The notes beneath the pieces are model-generated. The model worked only from the letters and a program-made list of their open reading frames with translations, was not told where the DNA came from and did not search any database. From NCBI GenBank assembly GCA_963727035.1, contig CAVSEY010000018.1:186001-250000 (forward strand): DNA of 64,000 nt, in the 5' to 3' direction. The DNA is from Rhodoblastus sp963727035. Its GTDB lineage: Bacteria; Pseudomonadota; Alphaproteobacteria; Rhizobiales; Beijerinckiaceae. Of the stretch, positions 50,116 to 59,142 are shown one piece after another (position 1 is the first letter of the stretch; each line of letters starts with the position of its first letter). The translations under genes and the position numbers were made by a program.

Positions 50116-51426
50116 TTACGCGCAGCAGGCGTCGCGGCGGCATTCCGAACAATGGGACGATTCGATCACCGGAATTCGGGCGCCTCCGGAGGGGCTGCGC
50201 TTCGCCGTCTCGCAGGAAGGATCGTCATGGAAGCTGCAAACGCGGCCGCGCCCGAGCGCCTTGGCGCGGTGGAGCGCGATATCGGCGTAGCAGACGATCT
50301 TTTCGATGCGGTCCCGCGTATTCGGAACAATCGTCGCCGCGCCGATCGCCGCGATCCGGGACGCCGCCGTCTCCGCCCCGCGCCGGCTCGCATTGCTTTC
50401 GATCGTCGAGAGGAGTTTTTCCCCGAGCGTCATCGCGTCTGCGTGATCGGCGCCGGGCGCCGCCACCGCGAAGATTTCGCCGTTGTAATGGACCATGAAC
50501 TTTCCGTCGCTTTCGGCCGCGCGGAAAATGTCGGCGCCGGCGGCCGCCAGGAGCGCACGATCGACTGGACGGAAATCGGACTCGGCCGACAGCCGGTCAT
50601 GTCCGACATCGATCAGCAACAAGGAGATCGGTTCGCTCGCCGCGAGCGCCTTTCGCCACGACCGCACCAGGCCCTCGTCGAATTTCCGGCGCTTCCAGGG
50701 CGACGAGAAACGGGTGGGATTCTGCTTCCTCTCTCGCGCGTTTTCGCCGAACGGCGCCTCGATATACCGTCTCAGACGCTCGACGTCCTGGATCGTCACC
50801 CGCTCGCGATCGATCTCGACCCCATTATGGCGGAGTTGGACCAAAGAACGGGAAAAACTTTCCGATGTCGCGCCGACCAGCATGGCGATGAGCCTTTTGC
50901 TGAAGGGCAATGTGACAGTCGCCCCTTCATGCGCCGATTTGATCTGTTCAAGCAGGAAGGCGGCGACCCGCTGCGAAACGGAATGGTTCTTGAGCTGTTC
51001 GACCTGTTCGACCAGAATCTTGCGCGCCCCGGAGCAAAGCGCGAACAAATCGAAGGCAAGGCTTGGCTTTTGCGCCATGGCCGCGCGAATGGCCATTCCG
51101 TCGAAACGAAGGACGCGCGCGACGGAAACAGCTTCCGCGGTCGCCAGATGGGGGCCGGCCGAGAACATCGCCGGCTCGAAATAGACTTGGCCGGCGGTCA
51201 GGACCGAGAGCACCGCCGATTGATGGCTTCCGGTTCCCCGGCAGAGCATCACGCAGCCGTCGGCGACGACAAACAGGGCGTCAGCCGCTTCGCCTTCCCT
51301 GAACAAGGTCTCGCCGGCCTGGTAGCCGCGAACGGAAGCGGACGGCGCCAGAGAGGCCAGAAGGTCCGGCCCCGCCGCCATGAACAAGGGAGATCGCAAC
51401 AGGGCGGCCTCGTCTCGAGCATCCAT
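50116..51426 (-). CDS. Crp/Fnr-type regulator fused to a degenerate GGDEF domain
   Basis: 436 residues from ATG 51426. Residues 1-130 form a cyclic-nucleotide-binding fold (PLFMAAGPDLLASLAP; GYQAGETLFREGEAADALFVVADG), residues 150-230 a Crp-type helix-turn-helix (SVSQRVAAFLLEQ; LPFSKRLIAMLVGATSESFSRSLVQLRHNG). Residues 250-420 look like GGDEF (LLLIDVGHDRL; ADIALHRAKALGRGRVCSF), but the active site reads YNGEIF in place of GGDEF, so diguanylate cyclase activity is unlikely. No FNR-type N-terminal cysteine set; the C-terminus has CSECRRDACC. An anaerobox lies upstream. Confidence 0.8.
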   Translation of the reverse strand: MDARDEAALLRSPLFMAAGPDLLASLAPSASVRGYQAGETLFREGEAADALFVVADGCVMLCRGTGSHQSAVLSVLTAGQVYFEPAMFSAGPHLATAEAVSVARVLRFDGMAIRAAMAQKPSLAFDLFALCSGARKILVEQVEQLKNHSVSQRVAAFLLEQIKSAHEGATVTLPFSKRLIAMLVGATSESFSRSLVQLRHNGVEIDRERVTIQDVERLRRYIEAPFGENARERKQNPTRFSSPWKRRKFDEGLVRSWRKALAASEPISLLLIDVGHDRLSAESDFRPVDRALLAAAGADIFRAAESDGKFMVHYNGEIFAVAAPGADHADAMTLGEKLLSTIESNASRRGAETAASRIAAIGAATIVPNTRDRIEKIVCYADIALHRAKALGRGRVCSFHDDPSCETAKRSPSGGARIPVIESSHCSECRRDACCA

Positions 51427-51489
51427 GCAAAAAATCTCGCTTCCGCATTCTTGATGCATGTCAATATCATGGGTTGGCCGATGCGAGAT

Positions 51490-51503
51490 TTGATCTTGGT
51501 CAA
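51490..51503. promoter_or_regulatory. FixK/FNR-type box
   Basis: TTGATCTTGGTCAA matches TTGA-N6-TCAA. It lies 64 bp upstream of the Crp/Fnr-GGDEF start and about 157 bp before the rightward esterase gene, so low-oxygen control of the regulator is likely. Confidence 0.6.
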
Positions 51504-51659
51504 ACAGCATGCTCAATTCGCAGACATGCGCCAAATATGGGCCCAAAGCCACGGCGCGGGCGTCCGCCTAGATCTCATCCAAACCGGCGTCGCCCGATTG
51601 ACCGGCCTGATCATCCGGGCGATCCTTCCAACCGCCGCGATTTGACTCTGGGGCGCGCC

Positions 51660-52271
51660 ATGGATTCCTCGCTCGTGATTTTCCTGCACGGCGTCAACGC
51701 CGATGGGAGGCAGCTCGCGCCGCTTGGCGACGGCTGGCGCGCGATCCTGCCCGATACCGCTTTTGCGGCGCCTGACGCTCCTTTCGCCGGAGCCCGCGGC
51801 GGACGGCAATGGTTCAGCCTCGACGGCGTCACCCGCGACAGCCGGCCCCAGCGCATCGCCGCGGCGCGCCCGGCCTTCGACGCGCTGATGGGCGAGATCG
51901 TCGCCGCCCACGGCCTGAGCGCCGATCTCAACCGCGTCGCGCTCGTCGGCTTTTCGCAGGGCGCGATGATGGCGCTCGACGCGCTGGTTTCGGGCCGCTG
52001 GCCGGTCGCCTGCGTCGTCGCCCTCTCCGGCCGGCTGGCGTCGCCGCCGCCCTTGGCGCCTCCTCCCGGCGCCTCCGTTTTGCTCATCCACGGCGAGGAC
52101 GATGCGGCCATACCCTGCCAGGAAAGCCGCGACGCGGCCGCGACCCTGAACGGGCTGGGCGTCACGACGCAGGTCAGAATTCTCCCGGGCGTCAACCATC
52201 GGGTGACGCCCGAGGGCGCCGCTTTGGCTGGAGCCTTTCTGGCCAAATGTCTGGGCTCCGCCGCCGCCTGA
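51660..52271 (+). CDS. Phospholipase/carboxylesterase-like alpha/beta hydrolase
   Basis: 203 residues from ATG 51660. Alpha/beta hydrolase with oxyanion loop FLHGVNADG, nucleophile elbow GFSQG (Ser about residue 102), Asp in HGEDDAAIP and His in GVNHRVTPEG. Resembles the YpfH/carboxylesterase group. Cytoplasmic; substrate unknown. Confidence 0.85.
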   Translation: MDSSLVIFLHGVNADGRQLAPLGDGWRAILPDTAFAAPDAPFAGARGGRQWFSLDGVTRDSRPQRIAAARPAFDALMGEIVAAHGLSADLNRVALVGFSQGAMMALDALVSGRWPVACVVALSGRLASPPPLAPPPGASVLLIHGEDDAAIPCQESRDAAATLNGLGVTTQVRILPGVNHRVTPEGAALAGAFLAKCLGSAAA

Positions 52272-52638
52272 TCTTCCGGCCTGCCGAGCCGCAATTTTTG
52301 GCGCGCCTTGCGCGACACGGCATCGAACATGATGCCGCGCCGACACGCGAAGGTGAAATGACGATGGAAAACGCCAGCCGAAGGACCGGTTTCCGACCGG
52401 AATTTGGTCTTTCGCCTGGCGCGTCTCATTCGTGACGCCATTGGCCCTGGCTTCCAACTCGTCGGAAACAAGGGCGCCCGCCGGAAAGCCGATCCTGGTC
52501 GGGGTCGATCCGCCTCTGGATGAAATCCAATCATGAGCCTTTGGCGAGCGGGCGCGCGCGCCAAATGGTTGAGCCGGGCGTTGCGCGCCTGTGCGGCCCG
52601 AGATTTGCTTGATCCAAGCCGGCCAGAAGGAGCCGACA
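52272..52638. other. Intergenic stretch before the molybdenum genes
   Basis: No gene seen. It contains a partial copy (GTCGGAAACAAGGGC, near 52462) of the hairpin after mgtA. A good ribosome site (AGAAGGAG) lies at its right end. Confidence 0.45.
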
Positions 52639-53505
52639 ATGGATCAATCGGATTTCCGGGCGCTCTACGCGCCGACGGCGCGCAAATTCGCGGTGGTGCT
52701 CGGAACCAATGAGATCGCCTCCGCGGTCGCCGCGCGCCTGGCGCGCGCCCGTTTTGCGGTGGCGATGAGCCATGATCCCTTTCCGCCGACGATCCGGCGC
52801 GGCATGGCCTTCCATGACGCGCTCTATGGCGACCGGGCGCGGGTCGACGGCGTCGACGGCGTTCGGGTCGATACGGCTGTGGAACTGGCGTCCGCGTCGA
52901 TGCGCGACAAATGCGTCGCGATAACGACAATGCATTTGTCCGATCTGTTGGCCCTGCGGCCGATCGACGTGCTGGTCGACGCCCGCCTGCAGAAAAACCG
53001 CGTCACGCCGGATTACCGCCATTTCGTGCGGCTGGCTGTCGGCCTCGGCCCGAATTTCATCGTCGGCGAGAATTGCGACATAGCGGTGGAGACACGGCCG
53101 GACCGGGCCGGCGGGCTGGTCGAAGTCGGCGGAACCTGCGCGCCCGATGGAAAGCCGCGATTGCTCGGCGGCGTCGGCGGCGAGCGTTTCGTCTATACGG
53201 ACCGCGCCGGAATCTGGCGCACGCCGCTCGATATCGGCATGCGCGCCTTTCGCGGCTATGCCGTCGGCCATCTCGACGGCGCGCCAGTGCGCGCGCCGCT
53301 GGACGGAATCTTGCGCGGTCTCGCGCGTGATGGAACGACAATGCCGGCCGGCGTCAAGCTGCTTGAGGTTGACGGCCGCGGCCGGCGGGCGCAATGGACG
53401 GGAGTCGACGCGCGTGGCCGGTTGATCGCCGAAGCCGTGCGTCTCGCCATCAAAGCCAGGGCGATCGAAAGCCGCGCCGCCAGGCGCCAGATCGTCGAAG
53501 TCTGA
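52639..53505 (+). CDS. YqeB-like molybdenum-hydroxylase accessory protein
   Basis: 288 residues from ATG 52639 with AGAAGGAG upstream. Matches the EF2563/YqeB family linked to molybdenum hydroxylases: FAVVLGTNEIASAVAARLARARFAVAMSHDPFPPTIRRGMAFHDALYGDRA at the start is a Rossmann-like NAD(P) region, and LVDARLQKNRV follows. It is twenty bases upstream of modD, so a role in molybdenum supply for nitrogenase is likely but unproven. Confidence 0.7.
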   Translation: MDQSDFRALYAPTARKFAVVLGTNEIASAVAARLARARFAVAMSHDPFPPTIRRGMAFHDALYGDRARVDGVDGVRVDTAVELASASMRDKCVAITTMHLSDLLALRPIDVLVDARLQKNRVTPDYRHFVRLAVGLGPNFIVGENCDIAVETRPDRAGGLVEVGGTCAPDGKPRLLGGVGGERFVYTDRAGIWRTPLDIGMRAFRGYAVGHLDGAPVRAPLDGILRGLARDGTTMPAGVKLLEVDGRGRRAQWTGVDARGRLIAEAVRLAIKARAIESRAARRQIVEV

Positions 53506-53524
53506 TATCCGCCCGGGAGCCGCC

Positions 53525-54355
53525 ATGGCGCTCTGCCTTCCCCGCGCCGCTCTGGAAGCGCTTCTGTTCGAGGACGCGCCCTACGGCGATCTGACTACCG
53601 AGGCGCTGGATCTGAACGGTCCCGGCCTGATGCGTTTTGAGGCCCGCGCGGCGATGGTCGCCGCTCTGGTCGAGGAGGCCGCCTGTGTGTTGGAGCTGGC
53701 GGGCGCGACCGTCGACATCGCGGCCGCCTCGGGCGCCGTTCTGGCGCCCGGCGCGCAGATCCTTTCGGCGCGAGGGCCCGCCACCAGCCTGTTGCGCGGC
53801 TGGAAAGCCGCCCAGACCCTGATCGAGATCTGGTCCGGCGTCGCGTCCCGCGCCCGGGAAATTGTCGAGGCCGCGCCGGGCGCGGTCGTCGCCTGCACGC
53901 GCAAGAACAGCTCCGGCGCCAAGGCTTTCGCCGTCGCCGCCGTGCGCGCCGGCGGCGCGACCATGCACCGGCTCGGCCTGTCCGAGACGATCCTGGTCTT
54001 TCCCGAACATCGCGCCTTTCTCGCCGGCGAGACGCCGGCCGACATGGCCGCGCGCCTGCGCCGCGCGGCGCCGGAAAAGATGCTGGCGATCGAGGTCAAG
54101 ACCTGCGACGACGAAATCGCCGCCGCGCGCGCCGGCTTCGACGTGATCCAGGCGGAAAAATTCACAACCGGCGAGATCGCCCGTCTCGCCGAAGCCTTGC
54201 GCGCCTTGCCGAAAAAGCCATATCTTGCCGCCGCTGGCGGGATCGACGCCGCCAACGCCGCCGCCTATGCGCAGGCAGGCGCCGAAGTCCTCGTGACCTC
54301 CGCGCCCTATCTCGCCCCGCCGCGCGACGTTCAGGTCACGCTTGCGCGTCCCTGA
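53525..54355 (+). CDS. modD: ModD protein
   Basis: 276 residues, ATG 53525 with GGGAG upstream. Related to quinolinate phosphoribosyltransferase (NadC-like): EDAPYGDLTTEAL, VACTRKNSSGAKAFAVAAVRAGGATMHRLGL, IEVKTCDDEI, LAAAGGIDAANAAAYAQAG. ModD is usually linked to molybdenum transport genes; its reaction is uncertain. It probably forms an operon with the YqeB-like gene, directly upstream of nifA. Confidence 0.88.
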   Translation: MALCLPRAALEALLFEDAPYGDLTTEALDLNGPGLMRFEARAAMVAALVEEAACVLELAGATVDIAAASGAVLAPGAQILSARGPATSLLRGWKAAQTLIEIWSGVASRAREIVEAAPGAVVACTRKNSSGAKAFAVAAVRAGGATMHRLGLSETILVFPEHRAFLAGETPADMAARLRRAAPEKMLAIEVKTCDDEIAAARAGFDVIQAEKFTTGEIARLAEALRALPKKPYLAAAGGIDAANAAAYAQAGAEVLVTSAPYLAPPRDVQVTLARP

Positions 54356-54657
54356 TCCGAGTAAAACTGTTCAATTTCAGCCAATCCGATGGTTGTTTTT
54401 TGTGCGTTTGCCAATACAGGCGAACAGAATACGCCATTCTTTGGGCGATATGCCTAATTGTTGAAGTTTACGTCGCATGTCCGACATTGTACCTTTTCAG
54501 GGAAATGGCAGGAAAAAGCGCCCTCGGGAGCGAACCTTCGGGCCTCCTTTCAGGGGAACCGCGTCCAACGAGCGGTTCCGAGGAAAAGCGCAAACCGGCT
54601 GAAATCAGACAAATCCAGGGGAGGCGAAGCCCGCGCGCGCGGCAACAAGGATCCGCC
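54356..54657 (+). promoter_or_regulatory. nifA upstream region
   Basis: 302 bp, AT-rich in 54360-54490. A near-match to the NifA site, TGT-N10-ACC, is at 54478-54493. No clear sigma-54 or FixK box was found. nifA expression control cannot be assigned. Confidence 0.4.
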
Positions 54658-56373
54658 ATGACCGATTCGCAGAGACGCGTCGTCCATTCCTCGGCTTACA
54701 AGGACATAGCCTTGGCCGGGATCTACGAGATTTCGAAAATCCTCACCGGGCCGCAACCGCTCGACCACTCGTTGGGCGGGGTCGTCGGCGTGCTCTCCTC
54801 CTTCATGCAGATGCGGCGCGGCTCGATACTCGCGCTGGATTCGCAGGGCGAGCCGGAAATCGCCGCCTCGACCGGCGCGACCGCGCGGGAGGGGGCCAAA
54901 GACAGCCCAAAGACCCTGCTGCCGCAAAAAGTCATCGACCATATCGTCGCCACCGGCATGCCGCTGGTGATCGAGAATATCGCCGCCCATCCCTATTTCA
55001 CCGGCTCGGCCTATCGTTACATGCTGCCGCCGATGACGACCGTCAGTTTCATCGGCGTGCCGATCAAGGTCGACGGTCATGCGCGCGGCACGCTGACGGT
55101 CGACCGCGAATGGACCGGGGCGTTCGATTTCCGCCTCGAAGATGATGTGCGCCTGCTGACCATGGTGGCCAATCTGGTGGGACAGGCGATGCGCATGCAC
55201 GAATTGGTGACGCGCGACCGCGACCGCCTGATCGGCGAACAGCATCGGCTGGAAAAGGCGCTGTCGGAAGCGCGGAGCGAAGGCGCGCCCGTCGCGCCGC
55301 CCCGCGCGCGGGCGAAATCCGACGCCATTCTAGGCGAAAGCCCGCTGATGCAGGTGCTGATGGGCCGCGTCGAGGCGGCGGCCCGCTCCAACGCCACCGT
55401 CCTCATCCGCGGCGAAACCGGCACCGGCAAGGAATTGATCGCCCGCGCCATCCACGAAAATTCGCCGCGCCGCAAGGCGCCCTTCGTCAAGGTCAATTGC
55501 GCCGCCCTGCCGGATAGCCTGATCGAATCGGAATTGTTCGGCCATGAAAAAGGCTCCTTCACCGGCGCCGTGGCCCAGCGCATCGGCCGTTTCGAACTGG
55601 CCAATGGCGGCACCCTCTTTCTCGACGAGATCGGCGATATCTCCGCCTCCTTCCAGGCCAAACTGCTGCGCGTGCTGCAGGAGGGCGAATTGGAGCGCGT
55701 CGGCGGCGCCAAGACGATCAAGGTCGACGTGCGCATCGTCTGCGCCACCAACCGCAATCTCGAAGAGGCGGTGGCGAGCGGGGACTTCCGCGCCGACCTC
55801 TATTACCGCATCAATGTCGTGACCCTGCTCACGCCCCCGTTGCGGGAAAGGCCGGGCGACATTTTGATCCTGGCGCGACGGTTCCTCGAGAATTTCTCGC
55901 AGGAGAACGGGCGGAACATGTCTTTTTCCGCCAAGGCGCTGGATCTGCTCGGCCAATGCGCCTTCCCGGGCAATGTGCGCGAGCTGGAGAATTGCGTGCG
56001 CCGCACCGCCGCTTTGGCGGCGGGAGTGGAAATCCAGTCCGGCGATCTTGCCTGCGCCCAGGGCTGCTGCCTGTCCGCCACGCTGTGGAAAGGCCACGCC
56101 GCGCCCGCCGCCGCCGCGCCGCTCGCGCGGCCGCATCCGGCGCCGGCGGACGAATTGCCGATCTATGTCCCCAAATCGGCGACTCCGTCGGATTGCCCCG
56201 CCCCCGACGGCTGTCCGGTCGGCAAGCCGGTGAAATCGGAGCGCGAAATCCTGGTCGAGGCGTTGGAGAAGACCGGCTGGGTGCAGGCCAAGGCCGCCCG
56301 CCTGCTCGGCCTCACCGCGCGCCAGATCGGTTACGCCCTGCGCAAGCAGAATATCGACATCAAGCAGTTGTGA
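54658..56373 (+). CDS. nifA: NifA, nitrogen fixation transcriptional activator
   Basis: 571 residues from ATG 54658. N-terminal GAF domain (about residues 20-185), AAA+ sigma-54 activator domain with Walker A GETGTGKE (about residue 253), GSFTGA loop (about residue 300) and GGTLFLDEIGD, and a C-terminal helix-turn-helix (QAKAARLLGLTARQIGYALRK). Between them is the oxygen-sensing motif Cys434-x11-Cys446-x19-Cys466-x4-Cys471, typical of oxygen-sensitive alphaproteobacterial NifA. It activates sigma-54 promoters from TGT-N10-ACA sites, present at 56483 and 61203. Confidence 0.97.
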   Translation: MTDSQRRVVHSSAYKDIALAGIYEISKILTGPQPLDHSLGGVVGVLSSFMQMRRGSILALDSQGEPEIAASTGATAREGAKDSPKTLLPQKVIDHIVATGMPLVIENIAAHPYFTGSAYRYMLPPMTTVSFIGVPIKVDGHARGTLTVDREWTGAFDFRLEDDVRLLTMVANLVGQAMRMHELVTRDRDRLIGEQHRLEKALSEARSEGAPVAPPRARAKSDAILGESPLMQVLMGRVEAAARSNATVLIRGETGTGKELIARAIHENSPRRKAPFVKVNCAALPDSLIESELFGHEKGSFTGAVAQRIGRFELANGGTLFLDEIGDISASFQAKLLRVLQEGELERVGGAKTIKVDVRIVCATNRNLEEAVASGDFRADLYYRINVVTLLTPPLRERPGDILILARRFLENFSQENGRNMSFSAKALDLLGQCAFPGNVRELENCVRRTAALAAGVEIQSGDLACAQGCCLSATLWKGHAAPAAAAPLARPHPAPADELPIYVPKSATPSDCPAPDGCPVGKPVKSEREILVEALEKTGWVQAKAARLLGLTARQIGYALRKQNIDIKQL

Positions 56374-56393
56374 GGCTTGGCCACGAATGAATG

Positions 56394-56435
56394 GGCGGCC
56401 CCCTTCTCCCGTTGCGGGAGAAGGAAAGGGCCGCC
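56394..56435 (+). terminator. Nested hairpin after nifA
   Basis: An outer GGCGGCCC/GGGCCGCC pair encloses CCTTCTCCC-gttgc-GGGAGAAGG. A T run (CCCTTTTTTT) follows at about 56447. It lies 20 bp after the nifA stop. Confidence 0.6.
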
Positions 56436-56482
56436 AGGCGTCGCTCCCTTTTTTTGGGACCGAATTCCTGCCCGACAATTCG

Positions 56483-56498
56483 TGTCGCAACCGCGACA
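56483..56498 (+). promoter_or_regulatory. NifA upstream activator site for nifB
   Basis: TGTCGCAACCGCGACA, an exact TGT-N10-ACA, 61 bp upstream of the -24 element of the nifB promoter. Confidence 0.75.
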
Positions 56499-56559
56499 TG
56501 GCGCTCGATCCTGTCGGGCGTTGGTTCCCGAAAGGCCCGGAATCCCGCCGCTCCGCCGC

Positions 56560-56574
56560 TGGCATGGCGCTTGC
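56560..56574 (+). promoter_or_regulatory. Sigma-54 promoter of nifB
   Basis: TGGCATG-N4-TTGC matches the -24/-12 consensus with one change. It lies 32 bp before the nifB ATG. Confidence 0.8.
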
Positions 56575-56606
56575 GAATGCCAGTTCAGACTTCAGCGGAG
56601 GCGACC

Positions 56607-58067
56607 ATGCTTTCTCTCGACCAATTGCAGCCTATCGACCTCGACGCGATGCGCGCCAAGCTTTCCGGCGGCGGCTGTTCCTCATCCTCATGCGGCTCCT
56701 CGGACAAGCCGTCCGACATGGCCGCCGAGGTCTGGGAAAAGATCAAGGACCACCCCTGCTACTCGGAAGAGGCGCATCATTATTTCGCGCGCATGCATGT
56801 CGCCGTCGCGCCGGCCTGCAACATCCAGTGCAATTACTGCAATCGCAAATATGATTGCGCCAACGAGAGCCGTCCCGGCGTCGTCTCGGAAAAGCTGACG
56901 CCTGAACAGGCGCGGCGCAAGGTGGTCGCCGTCGCCAACGACGTGCCGCAGCTTTCCGTGCTCGGCATCGCCGGGCCGGGCGACGCCTGCTACGACTGGC
57001 GCAAGTCCAAGGCGACCTTTAGCGAGATTTCCAAGGACATTCCCGACATCAAGCTCTGCATCTCGACCAATGGCCTCGCCCTGCCGGACCATATCGACGA
57101 ACTCGTGGACATGAATGTCGATCATGTGACCATCACCATCAACATGGTCGATCCCGAGATCGGCGCGAAGATCTATCCGTGGATCTATTACAAGAACAAG
57201 CGCCATACCGGCGTCGAGGCCTCGAAGATCCTGCACGAGCGCCAGATGCTCGGCCTGGAGATGCTCACCGCCCGCGGCATCCTCACCAAGATCAATTCGG
57301 TCATGATCCCCGGAATCAATGACGAGCACCTGATCGAAGTGAACAAATGGGTGAAGGCGCGCGGCGCCTTCCTGCACAATGTCATGCCGCTGATCTCCGA
57401 CGCCGCCCATGGCACGCATTTCGGCCTGACCGGCCAGCGCGGCCCGACCGCGATGGAGCTGAAGGCCCTGCAGGACAAGCTGGAAGGGGGCGCCAAGCTG
57501 ATGCGCCATTGCCGCCAGTGCCGCGCCGACGCGGTCGGCCTGCTCGGCGAGGATCGCGGCCAGGAATTCACCCTCGACCAACTGCCCGAGGAGGTCGTCT
57601 ACGACCCGTCCAAGCGGGAGACCTACCGCGAAATCGTGGCCAAGGAGCGCGGCGACCATGTCGCGGCCAAATCCGCCGCGATTCAAGAGGTCAAGGCGGC
57701 GGCCGAGCGGAATCTGCTCTTCGCCGTGGCGACCAAGGGCGGCGGCCGCATCAACGAACATTTCGGCCACGCCAAGGAATTCCAGGTCTACGAGGTCGGC
57801 GCCAAGGGCATTGTCTTCGTCGGCCATCGCAAGGTCGATCAATATTGCCTCGGCGGCTTCGGCGAAGACGCCACCCTCGACGGCGTGATCGCCGCGCTGG
57901 AAGGCGTCTCCTTCGTGCTCTGCGCCAAAATCGGCGACTGCCCCAAGGACATGCTCAAAACGGCCGGCATCGAGGCCAGCGACAAATGGGCTTTCGAATA
58001 TATCGAGACCTCGCTGGCGGAAGCCTATCGCGAAAAATTCGGCGGTCAGGTCGCGCTCAGCGCCTGA
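56607..58067 (+). CDS. nifB: NifB, FeMo-cofactor core synthesis radical SAM protein
   Basis: 486 residues from ATG 56607 (AGCGGAGG upstream). NifB builds the [8Fe-9S-C] core of the FeMo cofactor. Radical SAM cysteines at 71, 75 and 78 (CNIQCNYC), further cysteines in HCRQCRADAVG, an N-terminal cysteine pair in the flexible region (GGGCSSSSCG), and a C-terminal NifX-like domain (INEHFGHAKEFQVYEV) of about 120 residues. First gene of nifB-fdx-lrv-nifZ-nifT-sir2. Confidence 0.97.
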   Translation: MLSLDQLQPIDLDAMRAKLSGGGCSSSSCGSSDKPSDMAAEVWEKIKDHPCYSEEAHHYFARMHVAVAPACNIQCNYCNRKYDCANESRPGVVSEKLTPEQARRKVVAVANDVPQLSVLGIAGPGDACYDWRKSKATFSEISKDIPDIKLCISTNGLALPDHIDELVDMNVDHVTITINMVDPEIGAKIYPWIYYKNKRHTGVEASKILHERQMLGLEMLTARGILTKINSVMIPGINDEHLIEVNKWVKARGAFLHNVMPLISDAAHGTHFGLTGQRGPTAMELKALQDKLEGGAKLMRHCRQCRADAVGLLGEDRGQEFTLDQLPEEVVYDPSKRETYREIVAKERGDHVAAKSAAIQEVKAAAERNLLFAVATKGGGRINEHFGHAKEFQVYEVGAKGIVFVGHRKVDQYCLGGFGEDATLDGVIAALEGVSFVLCAKIGDCPKDMLKTAGIEASDKWAFEYIETSLAEAYREKFGGQVALSA

Positions 58068-58150
58068 AAGCAAATCGCGCTGGCAGCGCTGATTTCAACC
58101 CATTTCCCGGCCTCTTGCGGCCGCGAAACCAAAGCAATGGAGCAATCCCA

Positions 58151-58345
58151 ATGGCCTACAAGATCATCGTTTCGCAATGCACCGTCTGCGGCGCCTGCGA
58201 ATTCGAATGCCCCAACGCCGCGATCAAGATGAAGGGCGAGACCTATATCATCGATCCGAAAAAATGCACCGAATGCGAAGGCAGCTTCGACAAGCCGCAA
58301 TGCGTCGAAGTCTGCCCGGTGCCGAAGACCTGCGTGCCCGCGTAA
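58151..58345 (+). CDS. Ferredoxin, 2[4Fe-4S] type, nif-associated
   Basis: 64 residues. CTVCGACEFECP and CTECEGSFDKPQCVEVCP give two [4Fe-4S] clusters, the second with the long spacing typical of nif-linked FdxN/FdxB-type ferredoxins. Directly follows nifB; may supply electrons for NifB or nitrogenase. Confidence 0.9.
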   Translation: MAYKIIVSQCTVCGACEFECPNAAIKMKGETYIIDPKKCTECEGSFDKPQCVEVCPVPKTCVPA

Positions 58346-58353
58346 GACGCGAC

Positions 58354-59124
58354 ATGGGAGAGGCGGCGAACGGCTGCTGCGCGCCGGAAGAGGCGACGGA
58401 CTGGACCGGTCGCCCCTTCTCCTGCGAGGACTGTCCGCACCAGGAGATGCGCGCGCTCGGCCGCTGCGTGCTGGGGCGCGTTTGCGTGCGCGACGTGCGC
58501 GCCAGGCGCATCGACAAGTTCTTCACCGGCAATCCGGAACTGGCCGGCCGCTACCTTGACCATCCCTATTTCGAGGTGCGGACGCTGGCCGCCAAACACG
58601 CCTCGCTGTTCGAGATCGCCCGCCTGATGTCGGACAAGGAGGCCGAAGTCCGCGCCATGGTGGCGATGCGGCTGCCGCTGGCGCGGGTCAAGGACATGCG
58701 GCGCGACCGCGACCGCAAGGTGCGCGTCGCCTGCGCCATGCGGCTCGAAGGCGCCGAGCTTTTGGCCATGGCGCAGGACGAGGATTATTACGTGCGGCTC
58801 ACCGTCGCCCGCCGTCTCGATCCGGCGCTGCTGCCGATCAAGATCGACGACCCGGAACCGGAGGTGCGCCGGACCGTGGCGCGGCGCCTGCCGGTCGAAA
58901 GGCTGGCGGCGCTCTCGGGCGATCCCGACCCGCTGGTGCGGCGCGAGGCGGCGGAGCGCATCGCCCCGGCCGCCCTGGTCCTGTTCGCGGCCGATCAGGA
59001 TCTGCGCGTCCGTCATGTCGTGGCCGAGCGCGCGCCGCTCGACATTGTCGCCCGGCTGAAAAGCGACCCCGACGAGGCCGTCGCCGAAATGGCGCGACGC
59101 CGCCTTGCGCACGAGCAGACCTGA
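58354..59124 (+). CDS. LRV-type protein with N-terminal FeS-binding region
   Basis: 256 residues from ATG 58354. N-terminal region with a cysteine set (CC at 8-9, CEDCPH, LGRCVLGRVCVRD) matching the FeS4-binding part of the leucine-rich repeat variant protein from Azotobacter, followed by short repeated helices (YYVRLTVARRLDPALL; PEVRRTVARRLPVERL; LVRREAAERIAPAAL). Nif-associated in several diazotrophs; function unknown. Eight bases after the ferredoxin. Confidence 0.75.
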   Translation: MGEAANGCCAPEEATDWTGRPFSCEDCPHQEMRALGRCVLGRVCVRDVRARRIDKFFTGNPELAGRYLDHPYFEVRTLAAKHASLFEIARLMSDKEAEVRAMVAMRLPLARVKDMRRDRDRKVRVACAMRLEGAELLAMAQDEDYYVRLTVARRLDPALLPIKIDDPEPEVRRTVARRLPVERLAALSGDPDPLVRREAAERIAPAALVLFAADQDLRVRHVVAERAPLDIVARLKSDPDEAVAEMARRRLAHEQT

Positions 59125-59142
59125 TAATGGGGGAGATTTGAC

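Noticed and set aside
49766..50152. N-terminal extension of the PacL-like ATPase
   Set aside because: The sequence before ATG 49765 is Arg/Pro/Ser-rich and lacks family resemblance; the normal ATPase N-terminus begins at that ATG.
54478..54493. NifA site upstream of nifA
   Set aside because: TGT-N10-ACC has one mismatch and no sigma-54 promoter follows it.
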